Positions 42,832 through 52,963 of a stretch of 64,000 bases of DNA are shown here, one piece after another. The stretch lies in assembly GCA_030760725.1 (NCBI GenBank), contig JASWHV010000011.1, forward strand, positions 86,095,765-86,159,764. The letters are read 5' to 3'. The notes beneath the pieces are model-generated. The model did not search any database. It worked only from the letters and a program-made list of their open reading frames with translations, and was not told the origin of the DNA. Position 1 is the stretch's first letter; each line of letters begins with the position of its first letter. Position numbers and translations under genes: made by a program. The stretch is from Neostapfia colusana. Lineage: Eukaryota; Streptophyta; Magnoliopsida; Poales; Poaceae.

Positions 42832-44697
42832 CCCCATCTAACTTCTAGTAGCTAAATAGTTTTCCATAACCACCCCTAAAACATGTTACAATTTACTTAG
42901 GTCCTAATGAAAGCAAATTTCATAACACTTTTACATAAACATACACAAAGAGTATAGAAATTGGGAGTTATCTCGTATGCTTGATATGTAAGTTAATAGA
43001 GAGTAACGGAATATCCTTGTCTTATTTATTTTTCTTGTTATTTTTCCTTCCCACCCTCGATTGGCATGGACAAATCAACCCCCGAGCCGACGCTGGACCT
43101 GCAAGCCCAAGACTTCGACAACCCCGAGCCGCAGCACTTCTCGAGAGGCAAGTGCCCTAGACCACTTTGCACCTTTTTAGGATTCTAGTTAGAAATGCAC
43201 GCTTTAGGTCTTAATTTGAATCCCATGTGTTGGTTGTTTACTATAATTTTCAAAACTTCCCTTGTAGCCAGGATGGGTAGACTAGAGTTTACTTTATGTC
43301 ATTATTTTCATGCTTAGCCCTGCTTAGTTGTCGGGATGGGAGTTATTACATTTAAAAATTTAATATATCATGATGTTTGTGATGATGTGGTGATGAATGT
43401 GGTGTATGAGGTGGGTAGTATAGGGATTTAGCAGGCTGGTGGGTTACGGTGGGTGCCGAGAGCACGAGACTCGGGTTTGTGGGTAGTTAGCCTGCGTAGA
43501 TCCTAAGGACCGGTTCGTGAGACCTGTCAACTGGCTTATACAATGCCACCACAAGAACTATTATGGGGCAGTGTGGCCAATTAAGTTGTTCCTATCTTTC
43601 CTTGTGTACACTAGAGAGATGTGTAAGTGGCGCAAGAGGGGGCTTCTGCGACAGGGGTTTCAGAGTGCCGCAGCGGTGAATCCTTAGCGGGTGTGCACGG
43701 GTTGGGTAGTGCAATGTAAAGGCCTTGTCGTGTACTCCTGGCCCCATACCATAGGGAGTGTGAGAGGGCGGAAAGGAGTTTCTTGAGTCCCCGACGGGTG
43801 ATGAAAACACGACTTGTGGGTAAAGGGTACAAACTCTGCAGAGTCAAAACTGTCTAGACAGTCGTGCTCACGGTCAAGAGCGGGCTGGTAACTCTCTCAT
43901 GATTAGCGTGGGCTGGTTTGTTGTGGTTGGGAGTGGTGGTTGAGATTGGGATTTACAGTGATAGTGGAGATCACTTGGAGGTGTGTTTGGGTTGGGCGGG
44001 GATGTCACTAAATAAATAGAGTGCATAAAATAACTAAGGTATAGGTTGCGTAGTGCAAGAGCCGTGTCAAGCCTTCCTTGATTCTTGCCCCATCTTGCAT
44101 AAACTTTCCCACACTTGCTGAGTACATTATGTACTCAGGCGTTTGCCTCTTTTCTTTTCCGTGCTGCCCAGGACCCGAGGAGGCTGCAGAGGATGACGTG
44201 GATGACGGCTTCGACCCCGACGTGCAGTTCTAGGCTGGCGTACCGCCAGACGGCGCCTGTGGAGCCCACCTTAGATTCTCCGCTGTCATGGTGTACTTTT
44301 CTTTTGAGCCCATGAGGCATTTATGTACTTCGGATGATGTAATCGCTGCACTTGGCTTAATATTAATAATGATACATTGCTCTTATTATGTCGTGTGTGA
44401 AAATGACTTGATTCTGGCATACACGGGAGTACGCTTGGTGACTGTTGCATGTACCGGGCATGACAAGAGTGTCAGTGACAGCATACAGCTTCTTTCGATG
44501 TTATGCTTCCCTTATGTCTGGTCTCATGTCGTCAACAAACTGTGTGTGTTTAATCCAGGTTTTGCATGCTCTGCATGGCTGTATTGGAAGCTGACTACAC
44601 TGAACATCTCTTCTGGAGTCACAGTGCATGCCATTCGAAGTGCATGCATGCCAAAGTGGCCAAGGAGCCGCCGAGCCGTAGCTTTCTCCTCTCTCTA

Positions 44698-44773
44698 GAT
44701 GTGAGCTGAGAAGACCGGCCACATGTAAATAGAGGGATGTGAGCTGAGAAGACCGGCCACATGTAAATAGAGG
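44698..44773 (+). repeat. Two tandem 38-bp units
   Basis: gatgtgagctgagaagacc starts at 44698 and again at 44736, and each unit ends with atgtaaatagagg. The second copy runs into the left end of the inverted-repeat element at 44770. Confidence 0.9.
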
Positions 44774-45393
44774 TGGGAGTCGGGCCGGGCCGGACCGGCA
44801 CTGCCCGAAATTTTCGTGCTTCGTGCTGATTCGGCCTGCGGCCCAAAAGTACGCCGGGCCTTTTCGTGCCGGGCCGGTCGGCCCGAATTACCAAACTGGT
44901 GGCCCGAGCACGGCACGCGGCCCGGCGGGCCTATTTCGGGCCAGGACCGGCCAAGCACAGCCCGATAACAGAAAAAATCTAAATAATTGAAAAAAATTCT
45001 TAAAAAATCTGTAAAATCGAAAAAAATTCAAAAAAAAATCTGTAAATAAAAAAATCCAAAAAATCTGTAAAACCGAAAAAATCAAAAAATACATAAAAAT
45101 CAGGAAAATTCCAAAAAAATCTAAAAAATTCCAAAAAAATTCAGAGAAAATTCCAAAAAAATTCAGGCCTTTTCGGACTGATGCGCTAATTTCGGGGCGG
45201 GCCGGCCCGAGCACGGCCCGAAACTCAATTTCGGGCCGGTTCGCCCGAAGCCACCGAACCCGGGCACGACACGGCCCGAAATCCCGTGCCGGGCCGGCGG
45301 CCCAAATCTATTTCAGGCCATTTTCGTGCCTGGGCCGTGCCGGCCCGTCGGGCTTCGGCCCGCCTGAATTTGGCCCGGCCAATCTCCCACCTC
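44770..45393. mobile_element. TA-flanked GC-rich inverted-repeat element
   Basis: 624 bp beginning GAGGTGGGAGTCGGGCCGGG and ending CCCGGCCAATCTCCCACCTC, with TA on both sides. Arms made of repeated cgggccgg/ggcccga words fold onto each other. The centre (44960-45170) is A-rich with repeated aaaaaatctgtaaa units. It has no coding capacity. The TA flanks suggest a Tc1/mariner-type relative, but the termini are not the usual Stowaway sequence. Confidence 0.65.
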
Positions 45394-45712
45394 TACACGT
45401 ACAGCGACGTAGTACTCCTGTGACTCCGAACAAGTGCGATGCACGAGTTTCATCGGGAGAGAACGGGAGAAAGTAGAGTACAGCACAGCTGACAGTTGCA
45501 CAAGGCGTAGCATGGTCCAGTATCTGATTGAACTGGAAGTACAGGTAGCTAGTCGCACGACGCGAGCTTGATTGACGCTGGAACTGATCCGCCGCTGAGA
45601 TACAAACATAGGCATGAAGTGTGTTGCACCGGGGGAGGGGGGGGTACAGTACTGTACAGTGAAGTGATGTTCTCTGCGTCGCATAGCGTGGTTCTCACTT
45701 TCTGAGCTCAGC
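45394..45712. other. 3' flank of the small minus-strand gene
   Basis: No coding feature supported. It probably includes the 3' UTR of the small protein gene read on the minus strand. Confidence 0.35.
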
Positions 45713-46000
45713 TCACAGCCGCTCGTCGTACACGTCCTCCGGCTGCGGCACCTGCCGGTGCGGCAGCGGCCTCGGCCTCCCCTCCGCCACCGCGACCTCC
45801 GCCTCCCGCCCCGCCGCCGCCGCCTTCTCGGCCTCCCTCTCCACCGCGCGCCGGACTGCGCCTTCCCGCTCCCCACCCGCTATTCCCTGCTTCGCCTGCG
45901 CCGCCGCCTCGCCGTGCGGGTCGCCGGTGCGAGGACGCGGCAGCCCTCCGCCGCCGGCCGCCTCCGCCTCCTTCGCCTGCGCCTGCGACGACCGCTCCAT
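45713..46000 (-). CDS. Small hydrophilic Ala/Glu-rich protein, LEA-like composition
   Basis: A 95-residue frame starting MERSSQAQAKEAEAAGG and ending EDVYDERL. It lacks Cys, Trp and any hydrophobic stretch and is rich in Ala, Glu, Gly, Arg and Gln with a helical middle (about 30-70). That composition is typical of LEA-type or seed-maturation proteins, but I recognise no family motif. A TATA-like TTTTTAATAAA lies about 50 bases upstream on its strand and a CACGTG box near 46176-46181, the core of ABA-responsive elements. Short GC-rich frames arise by chance in grass DNA, so gene status is moderate. Confidence 0.5.
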   Translation of the reverse strand: MERSSQAQAKEAEAAGGGGLPRPRTGDPHGEAAAQAKQGIAGGEREGAVRRAVEREAEKAAAAGREAEVAVAEGRPRPLPHRQVPQPEDVYDERL

Positions 46001-46059
46001 GGTGGCCCGGTCCGTCGATGGACGAAGCGAGCGCCCGGCCTTCCGGGTTTATTAAAAAC

Positions 46060-47052
46060 CAAACCCCCGCGCCGCCGCGCCGCGTGTGCACGGTCCGTGG
46101 CGGGCGCCTAGAGGAGTAGGACGCAGCCGCCATGGCTGCCACGCGCCCGCGTACGTGCGCAAAGCTGGTCGTTACACGTGGAGACTTCCAAAGATGATAC
46201 GAACAGTGCATCTGAACCCAGAACAACAGGGGCCTACAAAGCTCACAGATCAGTACTCACTCCATAATCTTCAGTTCAACTTTACTTATTAATTTAGCGG
46301 TACACCAACAACTCAAAAAAAATTCTCCTCATAACGAAGTGTTGAGGGGGGGGGGGGGGGAGTTAAATGGAGCTTTAGCAGTCTTGATTGCTGACAAAGC
46401 ACAGTCACCATGTTCCTGTCCTGTACTTGTTCTACACACAGACAAATATGTACTTCCGTCTACAACATTTTATCACAGTGATCAACTCGAGCATACGCCC
46501 GCAACAGAGAACGTCTGTATTGTATCAACATATTTACCGGTGTAAATAATGTATCGCACCTTGCATCTGTTTAAAGTTGCCAGGGCCCAACCCCAACAGC
46601 TCTTGGATCATATTCGTGATCGTATTCTGTAACATCCTTCCAGATTCTTGGAATTGAGGTCGGAGATCAGGCCCAGGTAGCGTCAGATGTGTTGCAACAT
46701 GCATCTATCTCAATTTCCAAGCTGGGAGTCATGCACGCCCCCAAATTGGCAATCTTTCTCCGAATGCAGACTCGACTAGCACATTAACACACAACTGGCG
46801 CCCCACTCTGAAAGGCAAGGTTCTAGCTGATGCGAAAAGAACCGAAAATCAGGTGCTAATTATTCCTGTGGGCGTTCATCGTACAACTTCATTACATGAA
46901 TCACATACACTGCACGCCTTTTCCAGTGTGGTATGCTGAGGCAACTGTTCCGTCTGCCCACCACAACAAAACTACCTGCGTTGCCACCGGATCTGTGAAG
47001 TGAAGAGACCATAAACCGAAAACAAAGGCCAGAAACCTCTGCGTCCTCGTCG
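46060..47052. other. Gene-free interval with a G15 run
   Basis: Promoter side of the small gene up to about 46200, then AT-rich sequence with a run of 15 G at 46346-46360. 46900-47052 is the probable 3' UTR of the ribosomal protein gene. No other gene supported. Confidence 0.4.
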
Positions 47053-47364
47053 TCACTTCTTCTGCTTCTTCCCTGGCTTCAACTTGACAACCTCGTCAAT
47101 GTACAGTATGCCCTTCCCTTTGTAGACTTCCGGAGGCTTGCAGCTCCGGACCGCGCCTGCGAAGTTGTGGACTCGATCCTTGTCGATGCCCGTGCAGCAG
47201 ATCACGTTGGGCTTGAAGCAGAAGACACGAACGGCGGGTGGAGCGGTGAACTGCACCTCATGGCTGTAGCCCAGTTTCAGGAACAGCTCGCGGCCTTGGG
47301 ACTCTGACCTTGCCTTGAAACCGACCCCTACGAGCTTCAGGAACCGGAAAAACTTGGCCTCCAT
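47053..47364 (-). CDS. Ribosomal protein L6, mitochondrial type (nuclear-encoded)
   Basis: A 103-residue frame starting MEAKFFRFLK and ending KLKPGKKQKK. It matches the short L6 annotated as mitochondrial 60S L6 in plants: GVGFKAR, LFLKLGYSHEV, PPAVRVFCFKPN, GIDKDRVHNFA and RSCKPPEVYKGKGI, the L6 signature for binding 23S-type rRNA near the sarcin-ricin region. There is no N-terminal extension resembling a cleaved presequence, as is usual for this family. Coding is one exon. A splice acceptor 37 bases upstream (47402/47403) and a donor GTAAG at 48337 indicate a ~936-bp intron in the 5' leader. The first leader exon is near 48338-48500. The frame is intact. Confidence 0.92.
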   Translation of the reverse strand: MEAKFFRFLKLVGVGFKARSESQGRELFLKLGYSHEVQFTAPPAVRVFCFKPNVICCTGIDKDRVHNFAGAVRSCKPPEVYKGKGILYIDEVVKLKPGKKQKK

Positions 47365-47401
47365 CTGGTTTTCGCGCAGACAGTATTTGGTGCCTGGTTA
47401 C

Positions 47402-48337
47402 CTACATCAAGGAAGAGGAGAACACACTGGCAGTAATGGGACTCAGTAATCAGAAATATCAAACAATTGAAGTGTAAATGCTGCCAGTAATGAGACTGTA
47501 ACAGCAAGAAAAAGCATGATATTCGTTATTTAATCTTAACATATAAAAAAGAACATAGTTCAATCAATTGTCACAGATCACTAGCAGCAACAACAACAAA
47601 GACTTTATCCAAGCAGGTTGGGGTAGGCTAACAGATCACTAACAGATCACTGTAAAATAAGCTTCAAAAGCAAGTAAACAAGCTAGTCACATAACCCTCA
47701 CTCTATCTGCATCGAACAGTAGGAGTCCCAGAACTCTTAAATACTGAAGAGGGTCTTTACAAGCAGCAAGGCAAACAAGATGCAATGAATCGTAACAGCA
47801 AAGCACTTCAATTCTCTGCCCAAATCACCACAGGTGCAAAGGAATGGCAGACCGAAAAAACGAAGGAACGCGTAGCCATACAACCCTATCACAACTCACA
47901 AACTGAAGAATAAGACTACCATGTTCCATCAGCATAGGCATGAGTCCACAAGCATTTGGCGATACAAAGCTTCTGGGGGCACATGGCAATGGCGATGCTA
48001 CATTTCTCCCGCACGAAGACAGCCAACACGCCATTCTTTTCTCTAATAATTCAGATCAACGATTTATTCAGACCAGCAAATTAATAGCAAGCAGGCTAGG
48101 GTGTCCAGATTCAAGGCAAGACGAGATTGGGCCAAGGACCATCCATACTACTACATCTGCTCGGACTACCACTTCTCCTCCGGCCTAAAGACCCCCAGTC
48201 CTTGGCGCCACCAGAGGTCACATAAACCCGCATCAATCCGACCGGATCAAGGCACCATCCCAGCGCAATCTCATTGAGGGAAAAAATCCTTTAAACCTCC
48301 CTCGCAACGAAAGGATCGCGGGAGAGTAATATCTTAC
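47402..48337 (-). other. 5' UTR intron of the ribosomal protein L6 gene
   Basis: On the minus strand CTG/GTAAGA at 48338/48337 and GATGTAG/G at 47402/47401 form a GT-AG pair. The interval is AT-rich with no coding. Leader introns are common in plant ribosomal protein genes. Confidence 0.7.
47586..47635 (-). mobile_element. SINE fragment (Au-SINE-like)
   Basis: caacaacaacaaagacttta followed by caggttggggtaggct matches a conserved segment of the plant Au SINE family. Only about 50 bp is present, inside the leader intron. Confidence 0.5.
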
Positions 48338-48499
48338 CAGCGAGAGAAGGAAGCGGTCTAGGCCCAGGTGGAACTTCTGTGGAAGAGGAGGAGGACGGCA
48401 GCGGCGAGCGAGACGGAATGCACCGTGGCGGGCGGCGGCGGCGTTTCTCCGCCGGAGGAGAGCGGGTGGAGGTCGCTGCCGCGCTGCGGCTTTGTCTAG

Positions 48500-48719
48500 G
48501 GCTGCCTGCGGGTACGTCGGATGCGGAATGAGGGAGATCTGAGGGCTGAAATAAATGAACTAAATTAACTGTACTAAACGTTATTTATTTCATAAACACA
48601 ACCCACTAAATATCATAACCGATATAAAGCTACCCTCACATTAAGCCACATAACCCACAAAACTGTGTCCGCCAGATCACAAGTCCTCATTTGATCAAAT
48701 TCGTCCATTCTACGCAATC
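48500..48719. other. Upstream flank of the ribosomal protein gene
   Basis: It includes gggctgcctgcggg and AT-rich sequence. A CCCTAG telo-box-like word (minus strand, near 48497-48502) is of the type seen at ribosomal protein promoters. It ends with octamer ACGCAATC, the target duplication of the next element. Confidence 0.4.
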
Positions 48720-49027
48720 CAGTGGCGGATCCAGACTAAAAGTGTAGGGTGGGCTGAATAATATGTTACATGAAAAAATAAATAATGTTAATAACTTTAA
48801 ATACCGTTTTTATAGACTCGATTGGTTTTTAAGATTAACCAAATGTGGAAATTTTCATTTTAATTGAAGTGGACCATTTATCTAGTTGTCTTCAATCTTC
48901 AAACTTTTTAATGCCTCTTTTCTATATTCAAAATAGTAGGAGAAAATAAAGCAAAAAATTATTATGCTTAGCACAGCGGTAGGGGGGGCTAGAGCCCACC
49001 TAGACCCCCCCGGTGCATCCGCCTCTG
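48720..49027. mobile_element. hAT MITE with 8-bp target duplication
   Basis: 308 bp, from CAGTGGCGGATCCAG to GGTGCATCCGCCTCTG, with inverted ends. Perfect flanking ACGCAATC (48712-48719 and 49028-49035) is the 8-bp duplication characteristic of hAT transposition. The interior is AT-rich and non-coding. Confidence 0.88.
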
Positions 49028-50095
49028 ACGCAATCTTAACTTGATTGCGCTAGGTCTCAACTTTAATTCTACAGTTTGGCAGAAATCTGTTCCATATAAA
49101 TTCATAACTGATCAGCACCTACCAACGCATATTCACTTCAATCCGTCTGCCTTAAGCTCTCTGCTTCCCAAGTCTTGGCATACATATAGACATGATAAAT
49201 GGTCTTGCTTCATGGTCTCTTTCATAAAGTCAAGATTTATTTTATATTAGGTCAAAAATAAATATAAACTTGATCCGGCTCTAATCGGATCCTACTCTCA
49301 AAATCAGCGTTACAAAAGGCGGCGCGAGGCGCTCGCCCAGGCGCGCTTAAGCGCTAGGCGGAGCCCCGACGCCTCGCCCAAGCCGGTCGGAGCGCGGAGG
49401 CACGCTGATGCAGCGCAGAGCTGCGCGGGAGTGCGAGGAGGCGCAAGAAAACTAGCGCGGTTTTTCATTGGCGGCAGCTCTTCCCACGCGACGCGCTGTC
49501 TTCACCTCTCTCCTGTGCTGCCCTCTCCCGCCTGCCCTCTCCCGCGTTGTCGCCCTCTCGTGCGCCGCCGTTGTCACCCGCCCTCGTGCGCCACCACCAC
49601 CGCCCTTGTCCTCCGCTGCCGCCCTCTCGTGTGCCGCCACCTCCCTCGTCCCCTGCTGCCGGTGCCTTCCTCCCCTGTCGTCCTCGTCTCCCGCTGCCGG
49701 CGCCATCCTCCCCGCTGACCTAACATGCGCCGCTAGCGCACTCCACGGACGGCAACCCTATGCCGTCGGGGACCTCTCTCCTACGCTGCATTGGTAGGTC
49801 CAACGCCCCTCTGTGAGCTATTGTTTATATGCTTTGTCCACTGTAATTAACTAATTTCTCTGGTATACTGAATCCGAAGTATTTATCAGTTACACATATC
49901 CACAGTGCACTTTGAATTTGGATTTAGGTGTGTGCAGTTGTGTACTCCCCTGTATTACTGCATTTCTTGATTGATGATTGCTATAAGAATGTGAATGTGA
50001 ACTTGTTAAGGATAGTTGTTATTTGTTAACAATGTGAACTTGTAATTAGGGGAAATCGTTTCCTGCCATTAATTCAGAACTTATGTTGTTGTAGG

Positions 50096-51984
50096 ATGGC
50101 AATGTCAAGGGGGGTGAGTGGGAAAGCAACAATACTACCAGGAATTGAGGCAGCAGAAACTAAGAGTGCGGTTCTGCTGAAAAGAAAGTCAGATGACATA
50201 GGATGGGAGTTTGGAGTCCTAGTGATGTTAATAATAAGGACAAGGTTCGGTGCTTGCTTTGTAACCATGTTAGCTCAGGAGGGATTAACCGTCTGAAGCA
50301 ACATGTAGCACATATCGGGTCTGCTGTTGCTAAGTGCAAAAAGAGCTCAATAGAGACAAAAGAGAAGTGCAAGAAATCACTTGAGGGGGCAACAAGGAGG
50401 AGAAGGGAGAGGATTGTTCATCAGCTAAATCTTAGAGAAGAGGTGAACATGTCTCGAGTTGGGGGAGATGAGGATAAGTTACTTGTGTTGGCAGCTGGGA
50501 GCCTCACAAGTTAGGACCCACTGATAAGTGGACAAAGTCAATTGATCCAACTACAACTCAAGTTGAAGCTTTGAAGCAACAAAAGATTAACAAGGAACTT
50601 TGGAAACAAAGAACACCATGAAGTGCAAAAATATGTAGCAAGATGGATGTATACACATGCTAAGTAAAAACTTAACATTGCTGTCCTAATTTATATTCTG
50701 TTATTTAATAAGTTCTTATTCTTGATTTTCTGCTAAATGGCTAACAAGTATTTATATGTATTGTTTTGCAGCCATACCATTCAAAGATATTAATAATGAT
50801 GAGTCTCTACAAATGCGTGAAGCAATCGGCCAATTTGGTGCCGACTTTGAGTCGCCTTCTCAAGACCATCTAAGGGGAGTTTTGTTGAATGGAGAATTTG
50901 AAAGAACTAATAGTTTGTTAAAAGACGTGATGCTGAAAAGATGAAGAATGGATGCTCTATCATGACGGATGTGTAGTCCGATAGGAAGAGGAGAAGTATT
51001 ATGAACTTGGTAACAAATTATGCTGAGGGAACAAGTTTCATGAGTTCAAAGGAGGTGTCATATGTGTCACACACTAGTGAACTCATATTTGAACTAGTGG
51101 ACAAAGCAATTGAATAAGTTGGTGAGGATGAAGTGGTCCAAGTAGTGACAAACAATGCTTCTAACAACATGGGAGCTAAGAAGCTAATGTTAACTAAAAG
51201 ACCTCACATATTTTGGACTTCTTGTGCTACGCACACAATCAACTTGATGCTTCAAGGAATTGGCAACCTACCAAAGTTCAAGAGGTGTCATATGTGTCAC
51301 ACACTAGTGAACTCATATTTGAACTAGTGGACAAAGCAATTGAATAAGTTGGTGAGGATGAAGTGGTCCAAGTAGTGACAAACAATGCTTCTAACAACAT
51401 GGGAGCTAAGAAGCTAATGTTAACTAAAAGACCTCACATATTTTGGACTTCTTGTGCTATGCACACAATCAACTTGGTGCTTCAAGGAATTGGCAACCTA
51501 CCAAAGTTCAAGAAGGTGCTTGATCAAGCGAAGGCATTCACCATCTTTGTCTATGGGCACACGAGAACCTTGGAGTGTATGAGGCACTTTACAGAGGGGA
51601 GAGAAATTATAAGGTCAGGTGTGACTAGATTTGCTTCAGCTTTTCTTACTTTGAGCAGCATTTTGGATAAGAAAGATCAACTAACAAAGATGGTGGTTGA
51701 TAGCAAGTGGGACATATTGAGAGATGTGAAGTCAAAGAAAGGAAAGGACGCAACCGGAACAATGATGAACCCAATCTTTTGGAAGGATGTAAGATGTGCT
51801 TGAGTGTTTTTGAGCCTCGCGTAAAGGTTCTTTGTTTGTTTAATGGGGATGTAAAGCCATCTATGGGTTTCCTATTTGGAGAACTAATCAAGGCAAATAG
51901 GGAGATAAAACAATGCTATGGTGATATGGAGGCTCACTACAAAGTTGTCACGACTATTGTTGATAAAAAGATGCATGGACGACT
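50096..51984 (+). pseudogene. hAT-family transposase (BED finger, DUF659 region), broken
   Basis: It starts MAMSRGVSGK at 50096. DDIGWEFG leads, after a frameshift near 50205, into the BED finger VRCLLC...INRLKQHVAHIG (50237-50316). After a gap with stops come a QMREAIGQFGADF segment (50790-50940), then the DUF659-type VVTNNASNNMGAKKL...HIFWTSCATHTINL region, followed by LTKMVVDSKWD and MMNPIFWKD (51680-51790). A 230-bp tandem duplication (51052-51511) shifts the frame. The C-terminal dimerisation domain is lost beyond the LTR at 51985. hAT transposases cut and paste DNA through an RNase H-like core; this copy cannot. Confidence 0.85.
51052..51511 (+). repeat. 230-bp tandem duplication in the hAT transposase
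   Basis: The units 51052-51281 and 51282-51511 differ at two positions noticed (c/t near 51230/51460 and a/g near 51247/51477). 230 is not a multiple of three, so the duplication is frame-breaking. Confidence 0.92.
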
Positions 51985-52963
51985 TGAAAGTGCATCTAGG
52001 CAAATTCCCCGTGGGTTTTGATGATTAATGACAACACTTAAGGGACTAATGAGCATTGCAAGTGTGAGTACAGGTGATTAAGAAATCTACGAAGATGGAT
52101 ACACTCAAAAAGGAAAAGAGGAGAAAAAGGCAAATGCACAAGAAGAATAGAATTTAGGGTTTTTAATTCTTTTATGTTGAGTTTAGCCTTTGAGTATGAG
52201 TGTGATCATAGAGTAAAGTGTTGAGAATCATCTAAGAGCTCATAGTCCAAGTGTAGGTTGAGTGGAGTGGCGAATTGGAATAGCCCTGGGAATAGGACCG
52301 GACTTGTCCGAGCTGGAGGGACGGACTAGTCCGGTACATTGGACTGATCCGATGTAGAATGGAACAAGAGGTTCTGTGTGAGTTTGGACTTGTTCGGGGT
52401 GGTAGGCCGGACTACTCCGAAGAATCAGACTAATCCGATATAGAACGGAACAAGAGTTTATGTGTGAGTTTGGACTTGTCTGTCTGGGGACGGACTAGTC
52501 CGTGGAGAGAGTGTCTGAGCTCTTCAGGAGCTAAGTCCTGAAGGACCGGACTAGTCCGCCCTTTGAGGCCGGACTAGTCCGCAGGTTCAGACTAGTCCGC
52601 TTCCAATCGGAACACGAGGTTCTTTGTGAGATTGGACTAGTCCTTTGTGAGTCGGACTAGTCCGTTTGGGACTTAGAAATAGCTGAAGGAACTAAGTCTT
52701 GGATGATCGGACTTGTCCGTCCTTGGAGGCCGGACTAGTCCGGTGGACCATACTTGTCCGTTCTCAACCGGAACAATGGTTTCTGTGTGAGATCAGACTA
52801 GTCTATTGTGGACCGGACTAGTCCGTAGAATGTGACCGTTTAGTTGGTAAAATCTGACCGTTTAGTAGGTGAAGAGTGATGTCATCGATCCTCACAGGTC
52901 GGACTAGTCCGGGTCAAAGGGTGGACTAGTTCGGACTTTTGTAGTTGGCAACGGCTAGTTTCG
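51985..52963 (+). repeat. Sirevirus-type LTR fragment with CGGACTAGTCCG array
   Basis: It starts TGAAAGTGCATCTAGGC, very like TGAAAGCATCTAGGCCC of the 30765 LTR, with the shared gatgattaatgacaacact phrase. It inserted into the hAT gene and is itself cut at 52963/52964 by the Tekay element, so only the first ~980 bp are visible. The rest should lie beyond the right edge. Confidence 0.85.
52310..52925. repeat. Array of about 20 CGGACTAGTCCG palindromes
   Basis: Eight exact copies of the 12-bp palindrome CGGACTAGTCCG and about twelve variants (such as cggacttgtccg and cggactactccg) occur in 600 bp. They are partly embedded in longer imperfect repeats built on gaacaagaggttctgtgtga. The core is CGGA-N4-TCCG. 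Confidence 0.92.

Larger units (their letters stand above)
28942..44465 (+). repeat. Tekay-like Gypsy solo LTR, split by a Sirevirus insertion
   Basis: It starts TGTAACATCC and ends CCGGGCATGACA, matching in style the TGTAACACCCC...GGGTGTGACA ends of the LTRs at 52964 and 62196. Perfect target duplications AGAGT flank it (28937-28941, 44466-44470). Without the nested Copia element (30765-42831) and one CCCCA copy the LTR is about 3.45 kb, close to the 3.42 kb of the related LTR. Both share the block atcctaaggaccggttc and tggccaattaa (43498-43590). No internal coding or second LTR remains, so it is a solo LTR. It contains many gcccctg/cccctg phrases at 30180-30780. Confidence 0.85.
49305..51984 (+). 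mobile_element. hAT transposon, truncated on the right by a Copia LTR
   Basis: The probable left end is a GC-rich ggcgctcgcccaggcgcgct-type palindromic segment starting near 49310. A GC-rich untranslated part follows, then transposase sequence with a BED finger. The right end is absent because a Sirevirus LTR starts at 51985. The left boundary is approximate. Confidence 0.6.

Noticed and set aside
49431..49797. Frames in the GC-rich part of the hAT transposon
   Set aside because: Repetitive ccgccgccctctcgtg phrases, no conserved domain, upstream of the transposase.
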